From Oscillospiraceae bacterium (GTDB lineage Bacteria; Bacillota; Clostridia; Oscillospirales; Oscillospiraceae): 38,135 nt of DNA. The translations under genes were made by a program, and so were the position numbers. Numbering within the stretch: the first letter of the stretch is position 1; each line of letters begins with the position of its first letter. The notes beneath the pieces are model-generated. The model made no database searches. It saw nothing but the letters and a program-made list of their open reading frames with translations, and was not told the DNA's origin. Shown here piece after piece: positions 25,804 to 33,878 of the stretch. The stretch spans positions 1 through 38,135 of the forward strand of contig JAISJJ010000028.1 of assembly GCA_031261585.1 (NCBI GenBank). The letters are read 5' to 3'.

Positions 25804-26756
25804 TGGGCGTCCTCCCCACCCGCGTGTACGGAAACTCCCGATACAATGACGACACCGACGCGGCGGCGTTGACCGCCGTTCCGCCTTATGCGTACGGCGG
25901 AACCGCTTATGACGACAGCGATATCCCGCTGTCCGAGGGCGCGGCGGCGTTGATGCAACTCGTTAGCGACTTCGGTTACGGGTACGACGCGGAGCAAAAC
26001 GTGTTCTACACGGAAATCGATGCGTGGCAGCGGCGTTACGGCTACTGCTCACTGTACGACGAGGGAACGGCAATCAGTGGCATGATTCTCGACTGTGAAC
26101 CCATATACTTTATATACAACGGTCAGGTTTACATGATCGAGCTGTGGAAAGGTCAGTACGACCTCACGGCGGGCTGCGAGGTCGGCATCTATCGCGATTC
26201 GGGCAGGAAATTGCTCGGAACCGAGTGGTTTGAGACCGTTCCCGACGATGAACTGCTCGACATGTCGATGTCGCTGTACCGCGGCGGCGAGCATCTGTTC
26301 ACGCGCGCGCAGCGTCACTGGTGGCTCACGGGTTTCAAGCTCGGCGAGTTCGTCAAACCGAAAGACCTGACGCTCGCGGTGCGTATACGATTCTGCAACC
26401 AGACGATGGCGGACGCGTTTCTCGACGCGATACGCGCCGTCGGCTACGCGGAGGACGAAGCGTTCACAGACGGCGACGTCGTGTCGGTGTACTTCACAAA
26501 ATCGAAACAGCGTCAACCGCTCACGCGCCGTTCACCGTGGATCACGGTGCCGACGCAGTGGAAGAACAAGCTGATGTGCAAGTCGTTTCAGGCGATTGTC
26601 GGCGGCGAGGACAAGAATGTATACGAGATTCTCGCCGAGGCGAAGGAGAACTATCCCGACGTCTACGACGAGGCGATCAAAATCAGCCGCCGCATGGAGC
26701 CGTACACAAAGAGGATGGGCGACATGCCCGGTATCGAGGATCTGCTGAGCGACTGA
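25803..26756 (+). CDS. DUF4474-domain protein
   Basis: A 317-residue protein. Residues about 55-215 match DUF4474: FGYGYDAEQNVFYTEIDAWQ, YGYCSLYDEG, ILDCEPIYFIYNGQVYMIELWKGQYDLTAG, EVGIYR, and LFTRAQRHWWLTGFKLGEF. The function of DUF4474 is unknown; it is common in Clostridia. No signal peptide is visible: the N-terminus is a low-complexity Tyr/Asp/Ala stretch. After the domain comes a Ser/Lys/Arg linker and a helical C-terminus (YEILAEAKENYPDVYDEAIK). Its start overlaps the stop of the proline-rich membrane protein (TAATG), so the two are probably made in fixed ratio. Confidence 0.85.
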   Translation: MGVLPTRVYGNSRYNDDTDAAALTAVPPYAYGGTAYDDSDIPLSEGAAALMQLVSDFGYGYDAEQNVFYTEIDAWQRRYGYCSLYDEGTAISGMILDCEPIYFIYNGQVYMIELWKGQYDLTAGCEVGIYRDSGRKLLGTEWFETVPDDELLDMSMSLYRGGEHLFTRAQRHWWLTGFKLGEFVKPKDLTLAVRIRFCNQTMADAFLDAIRAVGYAEDEAFTDGDVVSVYFTKSKQRQPLTRRSPWITVPTQWKNKLMCKSFQAIVGGEDKNVYEILAEAKENYPDVYDEAIKISRRMEPYTKRMGDMPGIEDLLSD

Positions 26757-26789
26757 CACGGAGCGGCGGTCGCATGATGCCGCTCTGTC

Positions 26790-26870
26790 GTAGGGGACGC
26801 CGCCCTCGGCGTTCCGTTCTTCGGGATTGTTCAATATCGAGAACGGGACGCCGAGGGCGGCGTCCCCTAC
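26790..26870. repeat. Long TAGGGGACGCCG hairpin element
   Basis: The arms at 26790-26820 and 26840-26870 are 31 bases long with one mismatch and a 19-base loop. The ends read GTAGGGGACGCCG and CGGCGTCCCCTAC. An interrupted relative is at 37892-38095. Confidence 0.88.
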
Positions 26871-26960
26871 CGACCGTCCAATTGACAATTGACAATTGAC
26901 GGAGGGTTAGACGAGGGTTGCGGGAAACGAGGGTGCGAGTCACGCGCAACATCGAGGGGA

Positions 26961-27085
26961 TTCTTCGCTTCGCTCAGAACGACAGCGTATGGGCAAAATC
27001 GCGCGTGAGATTCTTCGCTTCGCTCTGAATGACAGCGTATGGGCAAAATCGCGCGTGAGATTCTTCGCTTCTCTCTGAATGACGG
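26961..27085. repeat. 50-base tandem repeat, 2.5 copies
   Basis: Copies start at 26961, 27011 and 27061 (the last partial). Each begins TTCTTCGCTTCGCTC and continues through GACAGCGTATGGG and AAAATCGCGCGTGAGA. The first two copies differ at two bases. Single related units occur near 33799-33878. Confidence 0.9.
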
Positions 27086-27158
27086 TGTTGATGCTGTACC
27101 TTATAGGGAAAAACGAGGGGCGGGTAGGCATCTCCCCTAAGAGGACGAGAAAGGCGAA

Positions 27159-27187
27159 TCAACATCAGAGGGTATATTGCGTAAAAT
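27159..27187 (+). promoter_or_regulatory. Possible sigma-A promoter for the phosphoesterase gene
   Basis: TCAACA (27159-27164) and TAAAAT (27182-27187) with a 17-base spacer, but the -10 box ends only 12 bases before the ATG and touches the ribosome site. It would give a very short leader. Confidence 0.4.
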
Positions 27188-27199
27188 CGGAGGTTCTCT

Positions 27200-28117
27200 A
27201 TGTCCCAAAGCTCCCACATCGACAGGGCGTACCGCAACGCGGCGATCATCGAGTTCGACAGCTACTCGCGCATCGTTCTTATGAGTGACTGCCATCGCGG
27301 GTACGGCAACTGGGCGGACAATTTCGCCGTCAACGAGGACACGTACTTCGCCGCGCTGCGCGAGTACAACCGTCAAAGTTACACGTACATAGAACTGGGC
27401 GACGGCGACGAACTGTGGGAAAACCGCAAATTCTCGGAGATTTCCGCCGTGCATAACCACATATTCTGGCTGTTGCAGCAGATGTGGGACGAGAAGCGTT
27501 TTTACATGCTCTACGGCAACCACGACATAGAAAAACGCCGCAATCCGCACCTCATGGATCGCTACTACGACGCGACAGAGCGGCTCAGCAAGCCGCTGTT
27601 CCCCGATATGCGCGTATATGAGAGCCTGATTCTGCGCCAACGCTCAACGGGCGACGAATTGTTCCTGCTGCACGGACATCAGGCGGACTTTTTCAACGAC
27701 CGCATGTGGCGGCTCGCGCGTTTTTTGTGCCGTCACTTCTGGAAACCGTTGCAGATGATCGGCGCGAAAGCCCCCGCGTCGCCGTCGAGCGTGGGTACGA
27801 AGATGGACGAGGTTGAGGAGCGTCTGTCCCGCTGGGCGGAGCGCGAGGACAAGATCGTCATCGCGGGTCACACGCACCGCGCGCGTTTTCCGCAACCCGG
27901 TGAGCCGAAGTATTTCAACGACGGCAGTTGCGTCCACCCGCGCTGTATCACCGCGATTGAGATAACGGGCGGCGTACTGCGGCTCGTGAAATGGAGCCAC
28001 AAGACGCGCACGGACGGCACGCTGTACGTCGGGCGCGACGTGCTCGCGGGTCCCGTCGCGATATCGGCGTACACCCCTGTGGCGCAATCGAACGGCGCGA
28101 TGTCGATCAGTCGGTGA
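27200..28117 (+). CDS. Calcineurin-like metallophosphoesterase
   Basis: A 305-residue soluble phosphoesterase with all five metal-site blocks in order: LMSDCHRGYG (D and H), ELGDGDELWE, YGNHD, LLHGHQ and VIAGHTHRA. The architecture resembles UDP-2,3-diacylglucosamine hydrolase-like and YfcE-type enzymes, but in a Gram-positive setting the substrate is unknown. GGAGG lies six bases before the ATG. Upstream are repeats, and downstream is the prfA promoter, so it is probably transcribed alone. Nothing is truncated. Confidence 0.9.
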   Translation: MSQSSHIDRAYRNAAIIEFDSYSRIVLMSDCHRGYGNWADNFAVNEDTYFAALREYNRQSYTYIELGDGDELWENRKFSEISAVHNHIFWLLQQMWDEKRFYMLYGNHDIEKRRNPHLMDRYYDATERLSKPLFPDMRVYESLILRQRSTGDELFLLHGHQADFFNDRMWRLARFLCRHFWKPLQMIGAKAPASPSSVGTKMDEVEERLSRWAEREDKIVIAGHTHRARFPQPGEPKYFNDGSCVHPRCITAIEITGGVLRLVKWSHKTRTDGTLYVGRDVLAGPVAISAYTPVAQSNGAMSISR

Positions 28118-28167
28118 ATTTATTGCGAATAATATCAAAATTACGGAAATATTTCGCAATAAAACTC

Positions 28168-28196
28168 TTTACAATCGTATTTATTTGTGATAAAAT
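28168..28196 (+). promoter_or_regulatory. Sigma-A promoter for prfA
   Basis: TTTACA (28168-28173) and TAAAAT (28191-28196) with a 17-base spacer, 38 bases before the prfA start in an AT-rich gap. Confidence 0.8.
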
Positions 28197-28233
28197 TAAG
28201 CACAAATAATTAATAGGGAAATATATTTAACGT

Positions 28234-29316
28234 ATGCTGGACAAGCTCGCCGCGATTGAAACGCGGTACACCGAAATTGAGACGCAATTGCAGTCGTCGG
28301 AGACGTACTCCGACCAAAAATTGTACGCAAAACTGAACCGTGAACTGAAAGAACTCACCCCCGTCGTCGCGGCGTACCGTGAGTTGCAAAAATACCACGC
28401 CGCACTCGACGAAGCTCTCGAAATGGTGTCCGATCCCGAGATGCGCGATCTGGCAAAAGACGAAATCGAATTTTCCAAGGCGGAAATTGAGCGCGTCGAG
28501 AACGAGATAAAAGTTCTGCTGCTGCCGAGCGACCCGAACGACGCGAAAAACGTCATCATCGAGATTCGCGGCGGTGCGGGCGGCGACGAAGCGGCATTGT
28601 TCGCCCACAGTTTGCAGCGCATGTACACGATGTATGCTGAGACGCGCCGCTGGAAAACCGAGGTGGCGTACATCAACGAGACGGAACTCGGCGGCGTAAA
28701 AGAGGTCAGTTTTATCATCGAGGGCGACGGCGCGTACTCCCGCCTGAAATTCGAGAGCGGCGTACACCGCGTCCAGCGCGTACCCGACACGGAGTCGAGC
28801 GGTCGTATTCACACGTCGACCGTCACTGTCGCGGTGTTGCCCGAGATGGACGAGGTGGAGTTCGCGATAAACCCCGTCGATTTGCAGATTGACACGTTCC
28901 GCAGTTCGGGCGCGGGCGGTCAGCACGTCAACAAGACCGAATCCGCGATACGCATAACGCACCTGCCGACGGGTACCGTCGTCGAGTGTCAGGACGAGCG
29001 GTCACAGCACAAAAACCGTGAGCGCGCAATGAAAATTCTCACCTCTCGCCTGTACGAAGCGGAGTGCGAACGCCAAGCCGCCGAGAACGCCGCGGAACGC
29101 CGCTCACAGGTCGGCACGGGCGACCGCAGTGAGCGCATACGCACGTATAATTTCAACGAGAACCGCGTGTCGGATCACCGCATAAAACTCACGCTGTACA
29201 AGCTCGACCGTATTCTCGACGGCGACATGGACGAGGTGATCGACGCGCTGATCATGGCGGATCAAGCGGCTAAGCTGACGGCAATTAACAATGAACAATT
29301 ATCAATTAACAATTGA
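28234..29316 (+). CDS. prfA: Peptide chain release factor 1
   Basis: A 360-residue class I release factor that ends translation at UAA and UAG. The GGQ catalytic motif is in SSGAGGQHVNKTESAIRITH (about 225-244). IEIRGGAGGDEAALFA marks domain 2 and IRTYNFNENRVSDHR the C-terminal domain. The family normally ends near ADQAAKL; here the last dozen residues (AINNEQLSINN) are encoded by an AATTAACA repeat. The stop lies 26 bases inside the next gene. The ribosome site is weak (AGGGAA, far from the ATG). No prmC (release factor methylase) gene is adjacent. Confidence 0.97.
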   Translation: MLDKLAAIETRYTEIETQLQSSETYSDQKLYAKLNRELKELTPVVAAYRELQKYHAALDEALEMVSDPEMRDLAKDEIEFSKAEIERVENEIKVLLLPSDPNDAKNVIIEIRGGAGGDEAALFAHSLQRMYTMYAETRRWKTEVAYINETELGGVKEVSFIIEGDGAYSRLKFESGVHRVQRVPDTESSGRIHTSTVTVAVLPEMDEVEFAINPVDLQIDTFRSSGAGGQHVNKTESAIRITHLPTGTVVECQDERSQHKNRERAMKILTSRLYEAECERQAAENAAERRSQVGTGDRSERIRTYNFNENRVSDHRIKLTLYKLDRILDGDMDEVIDALIMADQAAKLTAINNEQLSINN

Positions 29317-30466
29317 GGACGCGGCGGCGCGGCTATTGCGCGGCGAGGTTGTTATTATTCCGACCGAGACGGTGTACGGGCTTGCGTGTGTCGCGGGGTT
29401 TTCCGAGTCTGTTGAGCGGCTGTACGAGCTTAAAAATCGCGCGGCGGACAAGCAGATTGCGGAGTTAGCGTCGAGTTTAGCGTCGCTTGATGTTTATTTG
29501 TCGCGGGACGCGAAAGCACTTGAACGGGCGTTCATGCCGGGATCGTTGACGCTTGTGTTGCCTACCTATATCGGCGGCAGTATTGGTGTTCGCGTTCCCG
29601 CGCACGATACGGCACTTGAATTGTTGCGTGCGGTCGGGTTCCCGCTCGCTTGTACGTCCGCGAATATCTCGGGGCAGGCACCGCCTACTACGTTTGCGCA
29701 GGCTGTCGCCAATTTCGGCGGCGCGGTTGCGGGTGTCGACGGCGGCGACTGCACGGTCGGTATCGCGAGTACCGTTCTCGACATGAAACCCGAGCCGTAC
29801 CGCATTTTGCGGCGCGGCGGTATCTCCAAACGCGCGATTGAGGACGTTATCGGCAAACCCGTGCGCGGCATCACGATTATCGGTATCACGGGCGGCACGG
29901 GCGCGGGCAAGACCACGGCGTTGCGCGCACTGGAATCACTCGGCGCGCTCGTGCTCGACTGCGACGCGGTGTACCACGAGCTGTTGGCGCACGACACCGA
30001 CCTGCTCGCGGCGATTGAACGCCGATTTCGCGGCACGGTGCGCGGCGGTGAACTCGACAGACGCGCGCTCGGTGAGATCGTGTTCGCCGACGCGGACGCG
30101 CTGCACGATCTGAATCTGATAACGCACGGCGCGGTGCGTGTCGAGTGTTTTCGCCGTATTGCCGAGTTCGAGCGCGACAACCCCGACGGTATCGCGGCGA
30201 TCGACGCAATCGCGCTGTTCGAGGGCGATCTCGCGTCACTCTGCGACCGCACGTACGCCGTGACCGCACCGCGTGAGACGCGGCTCATGCGCATCATGGC
30301 GCGTGACGGTATCTCGCGCGAAGCCGCTGAACGGCGCATCGGCGCACAGCGTGAGGACGCGTTTTTCGAGTCGCAGGTCGACGTGACGCTGCGCAATGAG
30401 CATCAGAGCGATCAAGAATTTTATCGGTTTTGTGCCGATGAGTTCAGGTCTATAATAACTATTTAA
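29291..30466 (+). CDS. Fused threonylcarbamoyl-AMP synthase (Sua5/YrdC) and dephospho-CoA kinase (CoaE)
   Basis: A 391-residue fusion. Residues 1-190 are a Sua5/YrdC domain (IPTETVYGLAC, a KNRAADKQ active-site segment, MPGSLTLVLP, VPAHDTALELL, LACTSANISGQ), which makes threonylcarbamoyl-AMP for t6A37 in tRNA. Residues about 194-391 are a CoaE domain (P-loop GITGGTGAGKTT at 197-208, LDCDAVYHELL, DAIALFEGDLASLCDRTYAV), which makes CoA from dephospho-CoA. The frame is continuous with no stop between domains. The Sua5 part lacks the extra C-terminal domain of long Sua5 proteins. The first residues (MNNYQLTIE) are encoded by the same repeat that ends prfA. No Shine-Dalgarno is visible, so re-initiation after prfA is likely. 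Confidence 0.92.
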   Translation: MNNYQLTIEDAAARLLRGEVVIIPTETVYGLACVAGFSESVERLYELKNRAADKQIAELASSLASLDVYLSRDAKALERAFMPGSLTLVLPTYIGGSIGVRVPAHDTALELLRAVGFPLACTSANISGQAPPTTFAQAVANFGGAVAGVDGGDCTVGIASTVLDMKPEPYRILRRGGISKRAIEDVIGKPVRGITIIGITGGTGAGKTTALRALESLGALVLDCDAVYHELLAHDTDLLAAIERRFRGTVRGGELDRRALGEIVFADADALHDLNLITHGAVRVECFRRIAEFERDNPDGIAAIDAIALFEGDLASLCDRTYAVTAPRETRLMRIMARDGISREAAERRIGAQREDAFFESQVDVTLRNEHQSDQEFYRFCADEFRSIITI

Positions 30467-30489
30467 TGTTATAGCAAGGAGTATTTCAA

Positions 30490-31977
30490 ATGGCGGAACA
30501 AAATCCACTGCTTTACACGAAGAAGAACGCGTTCGACCAACTCACGGACAGCGATCTCGCCGCCGTCCACCGTTACGCTGAGGACTACAAAAAGTTCCTC
30601 GACGCGGCAAAGACGGAGCGCGAAGCCGTGCGCGAGAGCATACGTCTTGCCGAACTCGCGGGTTTCAAGGCGTTGTCCAAATCGGGCGCGAAGCTCGAAC
30701 CCGGCGCGAAGGTCTACCGCTCGCTCGGCGGCAAGGCGTTGTTGCTCGCCATCGTCGGTCGCAAACCGATATCGGACGGGCTGCTGATCGCGGGTGCGCA
30801 CATCGACTCGCCGCGTCTCGACCTCAAACAGCAGCCGCTGTACGAGGACTCAGAGATGGCGTTGTTCAAGACGCACTATTACGGCGGAATCAAGAAGTAC
30901 CAATGGGTTGCCACACCGCTCGCGCTGCACGGCGTAGTCGTCAAAAAGGACGGCACCGTCGTCAACATCTCCGTCGGTGAGCGCGACGACGAGCCGACGT
31001 TCATCATCACCGATCTCCTGCCGCATCTCGGCAAGGATCAGGAGAAAAAGTCGCTCGGTGAGGCGTTTACGGGCGAGAACCTGAATATACTTATCGGGAG
31101 CAGACCCACGGGCGCGGAGACCGACACATCGCGCTTCAAACTGGCGATTCTTGAAATTTTGAACGAGAAGTACGGCATCTCCGAGGAGGATTTCCTCTCG
31201 GCAGAGCTTGAAGCGGTACCTGCGGGACACGCGCGCGACATCGGATTCGACCGCTCGCTGATCGCGGGCTACGGTCACGACGACCGCAGTTGCGCATACG
31301 CCGCGTTGCGCGCGATTATCGAGCAGGCGCAACGTCTCACGGCTACTGTCGCGGCGCAACCCACAACGCCGCTGCCGAAAAAACGCGGTCGCCCGCCGAA
31401 ATCCGCGACAATCCCGCCGAACGTCGATCTGATACCCGAAAAGACGCTCGTCGCGTTCCTGTCGGACAAAGAGGAGATCGGCTCGATGGGTACGACGGGC
31501 GCGCTGTCGGCGGCGTTCGAGTCGTTCGTGTCACAACTCAGCGGCGGTCTGTGCGGTGTCGCGCAGGCGTTTGAGCACTCGTTCTGCCTGTCGGCTGACG
31601 TGTGCAACGCCCTCGACCCGAACTTCCCCGAGGTGTCCGAGAAGAACAACGCCGCGAAGATCAACTACGGTGTCGGGATTCTCAAACACACGGGTTCGCG
31701 CGGAAAATCGGGTTCTTCCGAGGCGGCGGCTGAGACCGTCGCGAAACTGCGGCGCGCGTTCAGCGACGGCGGCGTGATCTGGCAGATGTCGGAACTCGGC
31801 AAGGTCGATCAGGGCGGCGGCGGCACAATCGCGCAGTACATGGCGAACCGCAACATCGAGACGATCGACGCGGGCGTTCCCGTGCTGTCGATGCACGCGC
31901 CGTGGGAGGTCGTGTCCAAGGTGGACTGCTATATGACGTTTAAGGGGATTCGTGCCATCTATGAGAGCAACATCTGA
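30490..31977 (+). CDS. M18-family zinc aminopeptidase
   Basis: A 495-residue cytosolic metallopeptidase of family M18. Zinc-site blocks: GAHIDSPRLDLK (His and the following Asp), GYGHDDRSCAYAAL (bridging Asp), SDKEEIGSMGTTGA (Glu-Glu), and the late SMHAPWEVVSKVD (His). The TKKNAFDQL start and the HYYGGIKKYQW segment are typical of clostridial members. It removes N-terminal residues from peptides. Between the DDR block and the EEIG block lies an extra low-complexity segment with PKKRGRPPK (about residues 297-305). AGGAG precedes the ATG at seven bases. The M20 peptidase gene overlaps its end, so both act in peptide breakdown. Confidence 0.93.
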   Translation: MAEQNPLLYTKKNAFDQLTDSDLAAVHRYAEDYKKFLDAAKTEREAVRESIRLAELAGFKALSKSGAKLEPGAKVYRSLGGKALLLAIVGRKPISDGLLIAGAHIDSPRLDLKQQPLYEDSEMALFKTHYYGGIKKYQWVATPLALHGVVVKKDGTVVNISVGERDDEPTFIITDLLPHLGKDQEKKSLGEAFTGENLNILIGSRPTGAETDTSRFKLAILEILNEKYGISEEDFLSAELEAVPAGHARDIGFDRSLIAGYGHDDRSCAYAALRAIIEQAQRLTATVAAQPTTPLPKKRGRPPKSATIPPNVDLIPEKTLVAFLSDKEEIGSMGTTGALSAAFESFVSQLSGGLCGVAQAFEHSFCLSADVCNALDPNFPEVSEKNNAAKINYGVGILKHTGSRGKSGSSEAAAETVAKLRRAFSDGGVIWQMSELGKVDQGGGGTIAQYMANRNIETIDAGVPVLSMHAPWEVVSKVDCYMTFKGIRAIYESNI

Positions 31978-33436
31978 TTCAAGAAAAGACGAGATACGGC
32001 AAGCGATTGAGCGTTGGTTCGACGAGCGTTCCGACGCGCTGATCGGCGATCTGTCTCGGCTCATCGCGGTCAAATCCGTGAACGACGCGCCGTCCGACGG
32101 TGCGCCGTACGGCGTAAACTCGCGTCAGGCACTTGAAGTGTCGCGTGATATCCTGCGCAATCTCGGGTTCGAGACCGCGTTGTTCCGCGACTGCATGGCG
32201 ATCGCCGATCTCGACGTGCCGACGGACGCTGTGCCGCAGGTCGGTCTGCTCGTCCACTCCGACGTCGTCGCGGCGACGGGCGGCGGCTGGACGGGCGAAC
32301 CGTACGTCGCGGAAATCCGCAACGGCAACATCTACGGGCGCGGCGCGACGGACAACAAAGGTCCCGCCGTTGCGTCGTTCTACGCGCTCGCCGCCGCGCG
32401 TGACGTGGCGCGCAGTCTCGGCATCGCGCTGAACGGCGGCGCGCGCGTCATCGTCGGCTCTGCCGAGGAGATCGGCTGCGTCGACATCGCGCGGTACCTC
32501 AAAGAGAACGCGCCGCCGCGCTACACGTTCGCGCCCGACGCTAATTATCCGATTGTGAACGTCGAAAAGGGTCGCTATGTGCTGAGTTTCGGGCGCAAGT
32601 TCGAGATCACGCCCGAGCAACTGCGCGGCGGCGTGTTCGTGCGCGCTTTTGACGGCGGCGAGACCTCGAACATCATTCCGCGCCTGTCCACGGCGACGGT
32701 TGCGGGTGTCACGGAGAGCGACATCGCCGCGCTCACGCGTGAGTTCACGGAGCGCACGGGTGTGACGTTCGAGCTTACACCACTTGATCGCGGCGTAAAA
32801 ATCACCGCGCACGGCGTCGCGTCTCACGCGTCGCGTCCGCAGGACGGCAACAACGCGCAGACCGCGCTCGTGTCGCTGCTCGCCGCGTTGCCGCTCATCG
32901 ACTGCGACTCGACGCGCGCGGTGCGCTCACTCGCAAAGCTGTTCCCGCACGGCGTGACGGACGGTTCGTCCGTCGGTATCGCGGGTGCGGACGATGTGTC
33001 GGGTGCGCTGACGCTCGCGTTCACGGTTTTGAAGCTCACGGAACACGATTTCACGGCGACGTTCGACTCGCGCACACCGAAAATCTCCGATTCACAGGAT
33101 ATTCTCGGTATCGCAATCGCCGCTCTCGCAGGTGAGGACATCGCGGTGACGTACTCGAATCTCACACGTTGTCACGTCGCCGACAAGGATTCGCCGTTCG
33201 TGCGCACGCTGCTCGGGATTTACGAGGAGTACACGGGGTTGCGCGGCGAATGTCTCGCGCTCGGCGGCACAACGTACGTGCATGATATCGAGGGCGGTGT
33301 CGCGTTCGGGTGCGAGATGCCCGGCGTTGACCACCGCATACATAGCGCGGATGAGTTCATCCCCCTCGAAACGCTGCTGACCAGCGGAAAAATGTTCGCC
33401 GACGCGATAATTCAGCTGTGCGACAGCGCGGAATAA
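31961..33436 (+). CDS. M20-family dipeptidase (PepV/Sapep type)
   Basis: A 491-residue zinc dipeptidase. Metal ligands appear in LVHSDVVAATGGGW (His, Asp context), YGRGATDNKGP (bridging Asp), GSAEEIGCVD (Glu-Glu), HASRPQDGNNAQ (lid-domain His) and PGVDHRIHSADEFIP (late His). This matches Sapep/PepV enzymes that cut dipeptides in the cytosol. The start is uncertain: ATG 31961 or GTG 31952, both after AAGGGG and both overlapping the M18 gene. The overlap means coupled translation of the two peptidases. The zinc-ribbon gene follows after 19 bases. Confidence 0.92.
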   Translation: MRATSDSRKDEIRQAIERWFDERSDALIGDLSRLIAVKSVNDAPSDGAPYGVNSRQALEVSRDILRNLGFETALFRDCMAIADLDVPTDAVPQVGLLVHSDVVAATGGGWTGEPYVAEIRNGNIYGRGATDNKGPAVASFYALAAARDVARSLGIALNGGARVIVGSAEEIGCVDIARYLKENAPPRYTFAPDANYPIVNVEKGRYVLSFGRKFEITPEQLRGGVFVRAFDGGETSNIIPRLSTATVAGVTESDIAALTREFTERTGVTFELTPLDRGVKITAHGVASHASRPQDGNNAQTALVSLLAALPLIDCDSTRAVRSLAKLFPHGVTDGSSVGIAGADDVSGALTLAFTVLKLTEHDFTATFDSRTPKISDSQDILGIAIAALAGEDIAVTYSNLTRCHVADKDSPFVRTLLGIYEEYTGLRGECLALGGTTYVHDIEGGVAFGCEMPGVDHRIHSADEFIPLETLLTSGKMFADAIIQLCDSAE

Positions 33437-33455
33437 GCACCGCAAGGAGAACGAC

Positions 33456-33617
33456 ATGACAAAATTCTGTGATAAATGCGATGCGGAGTACGATCCCGCC
33501 GCGAAAAAATGCCCCGTTTGCGGAGGGAAACTCAAAGAACACTACACCGAAGAGGAATTGGAGCAGATACAAAAGGAAAATGACGATTTCACCGTCGTCA
33601 ATACGCTGCTGATGTAA
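33456..33617 (+). CDS. Small zinc-ribbon protein
   Basis: A 53-residue protein. It has two CxxC pairs (FCDKCDAEYD and KKCPVCGGKL) spaced to bind one zinc, then an acidic helix (EEELEQIQKENDDF) ending in VVNTLLM. AAGGAG lies at the ideal distance before the ATG, 19 bases after the M20 stop, so it is the last gene of that unit. Such ribbons are common in clostridial genomes and their function is unknown. Confidence 0.82.
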   Translation: MTKFCDKCDAEYDPAAKKCPVCGGKLKEHYTEEELEQIQKENDDFTVVNTLLM

Positions 33618-33681
33618 TCGCTTAACGTAGGGGCGGGGTCAACCCGCCCTATTGCGTTGTCTGCTGACACGCATACGTTTT

Positions 33682-33759
33682 CGTAGGGACGGACGACCCT
33701 GTCCGTCCCTATACGTTACGCAACACCAAACAGGACGGACAGGGGCGTCCGTCCCTACG
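33682..33759. repeat. TAGGGACGGACG inverted repeat
   Basis: CGTAGGGACGGACGACCCTG at the left and CAGGGGCGTCCGTCCCTACG at the right are near-perfect inverted arms. It is the same TAGGG-ended family as at 11049, 26790 and 37892, with a different arm sequence. Confidence 0.8.
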
Positions 33760-33798
33760 CAGTTTTTCTGCGTTGCCCGTAACATCGCGCAAACCGCG

Positions 33799-33878
33799 CT
33801 GTCATTCTGAGCGTAGCGAAGAATCCCACGAATAATGCGCATTTGTTATGGGATACTTCGCTTCGCTCAGACTAACAG
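33799..33878. repeat. GTCATTCTGAGCG palindromic element
   Basis: CTGTCATTCTGAGCGTAGCG (33799-33818), then AAGAATCCCA, pairs imperfectly with TGGGATACTTCGCTTCGCTC (33849-33868), then AGACTAACAG. It shares the TTCGCTTCGCTC word with the tandem repeat at 26961. Confidence 0.8.

Larger units (their letters stand above)
26757..27199. other. Gene-free 440-base region with hairpin and tandem repeat
   Basis: It contains a 31-base-arm hairpin (26790-26870), a CAATTGACAATTGACAATTG string (26879-26898), a 50-base tandem repeat (26961-27085) and the phosphoesterase promoter (27159-27187). No credible gene; frames across the repeats give repetitive Arg/Ser-rich strings. Confidence 0.7.

Noticed and set aside
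26961..27085. CRISPR-like array
   Set aside because: Copies are directly adjacent with no variable spacers and no cas gene nearby.
30420..30489. Promoter before the M18 gene (TATAAT near 30451)
   Set aside because: No matching -35 box at 16-18 bases; it lies inside the end of the fusion gene and the gap is short enough for co-transcription.
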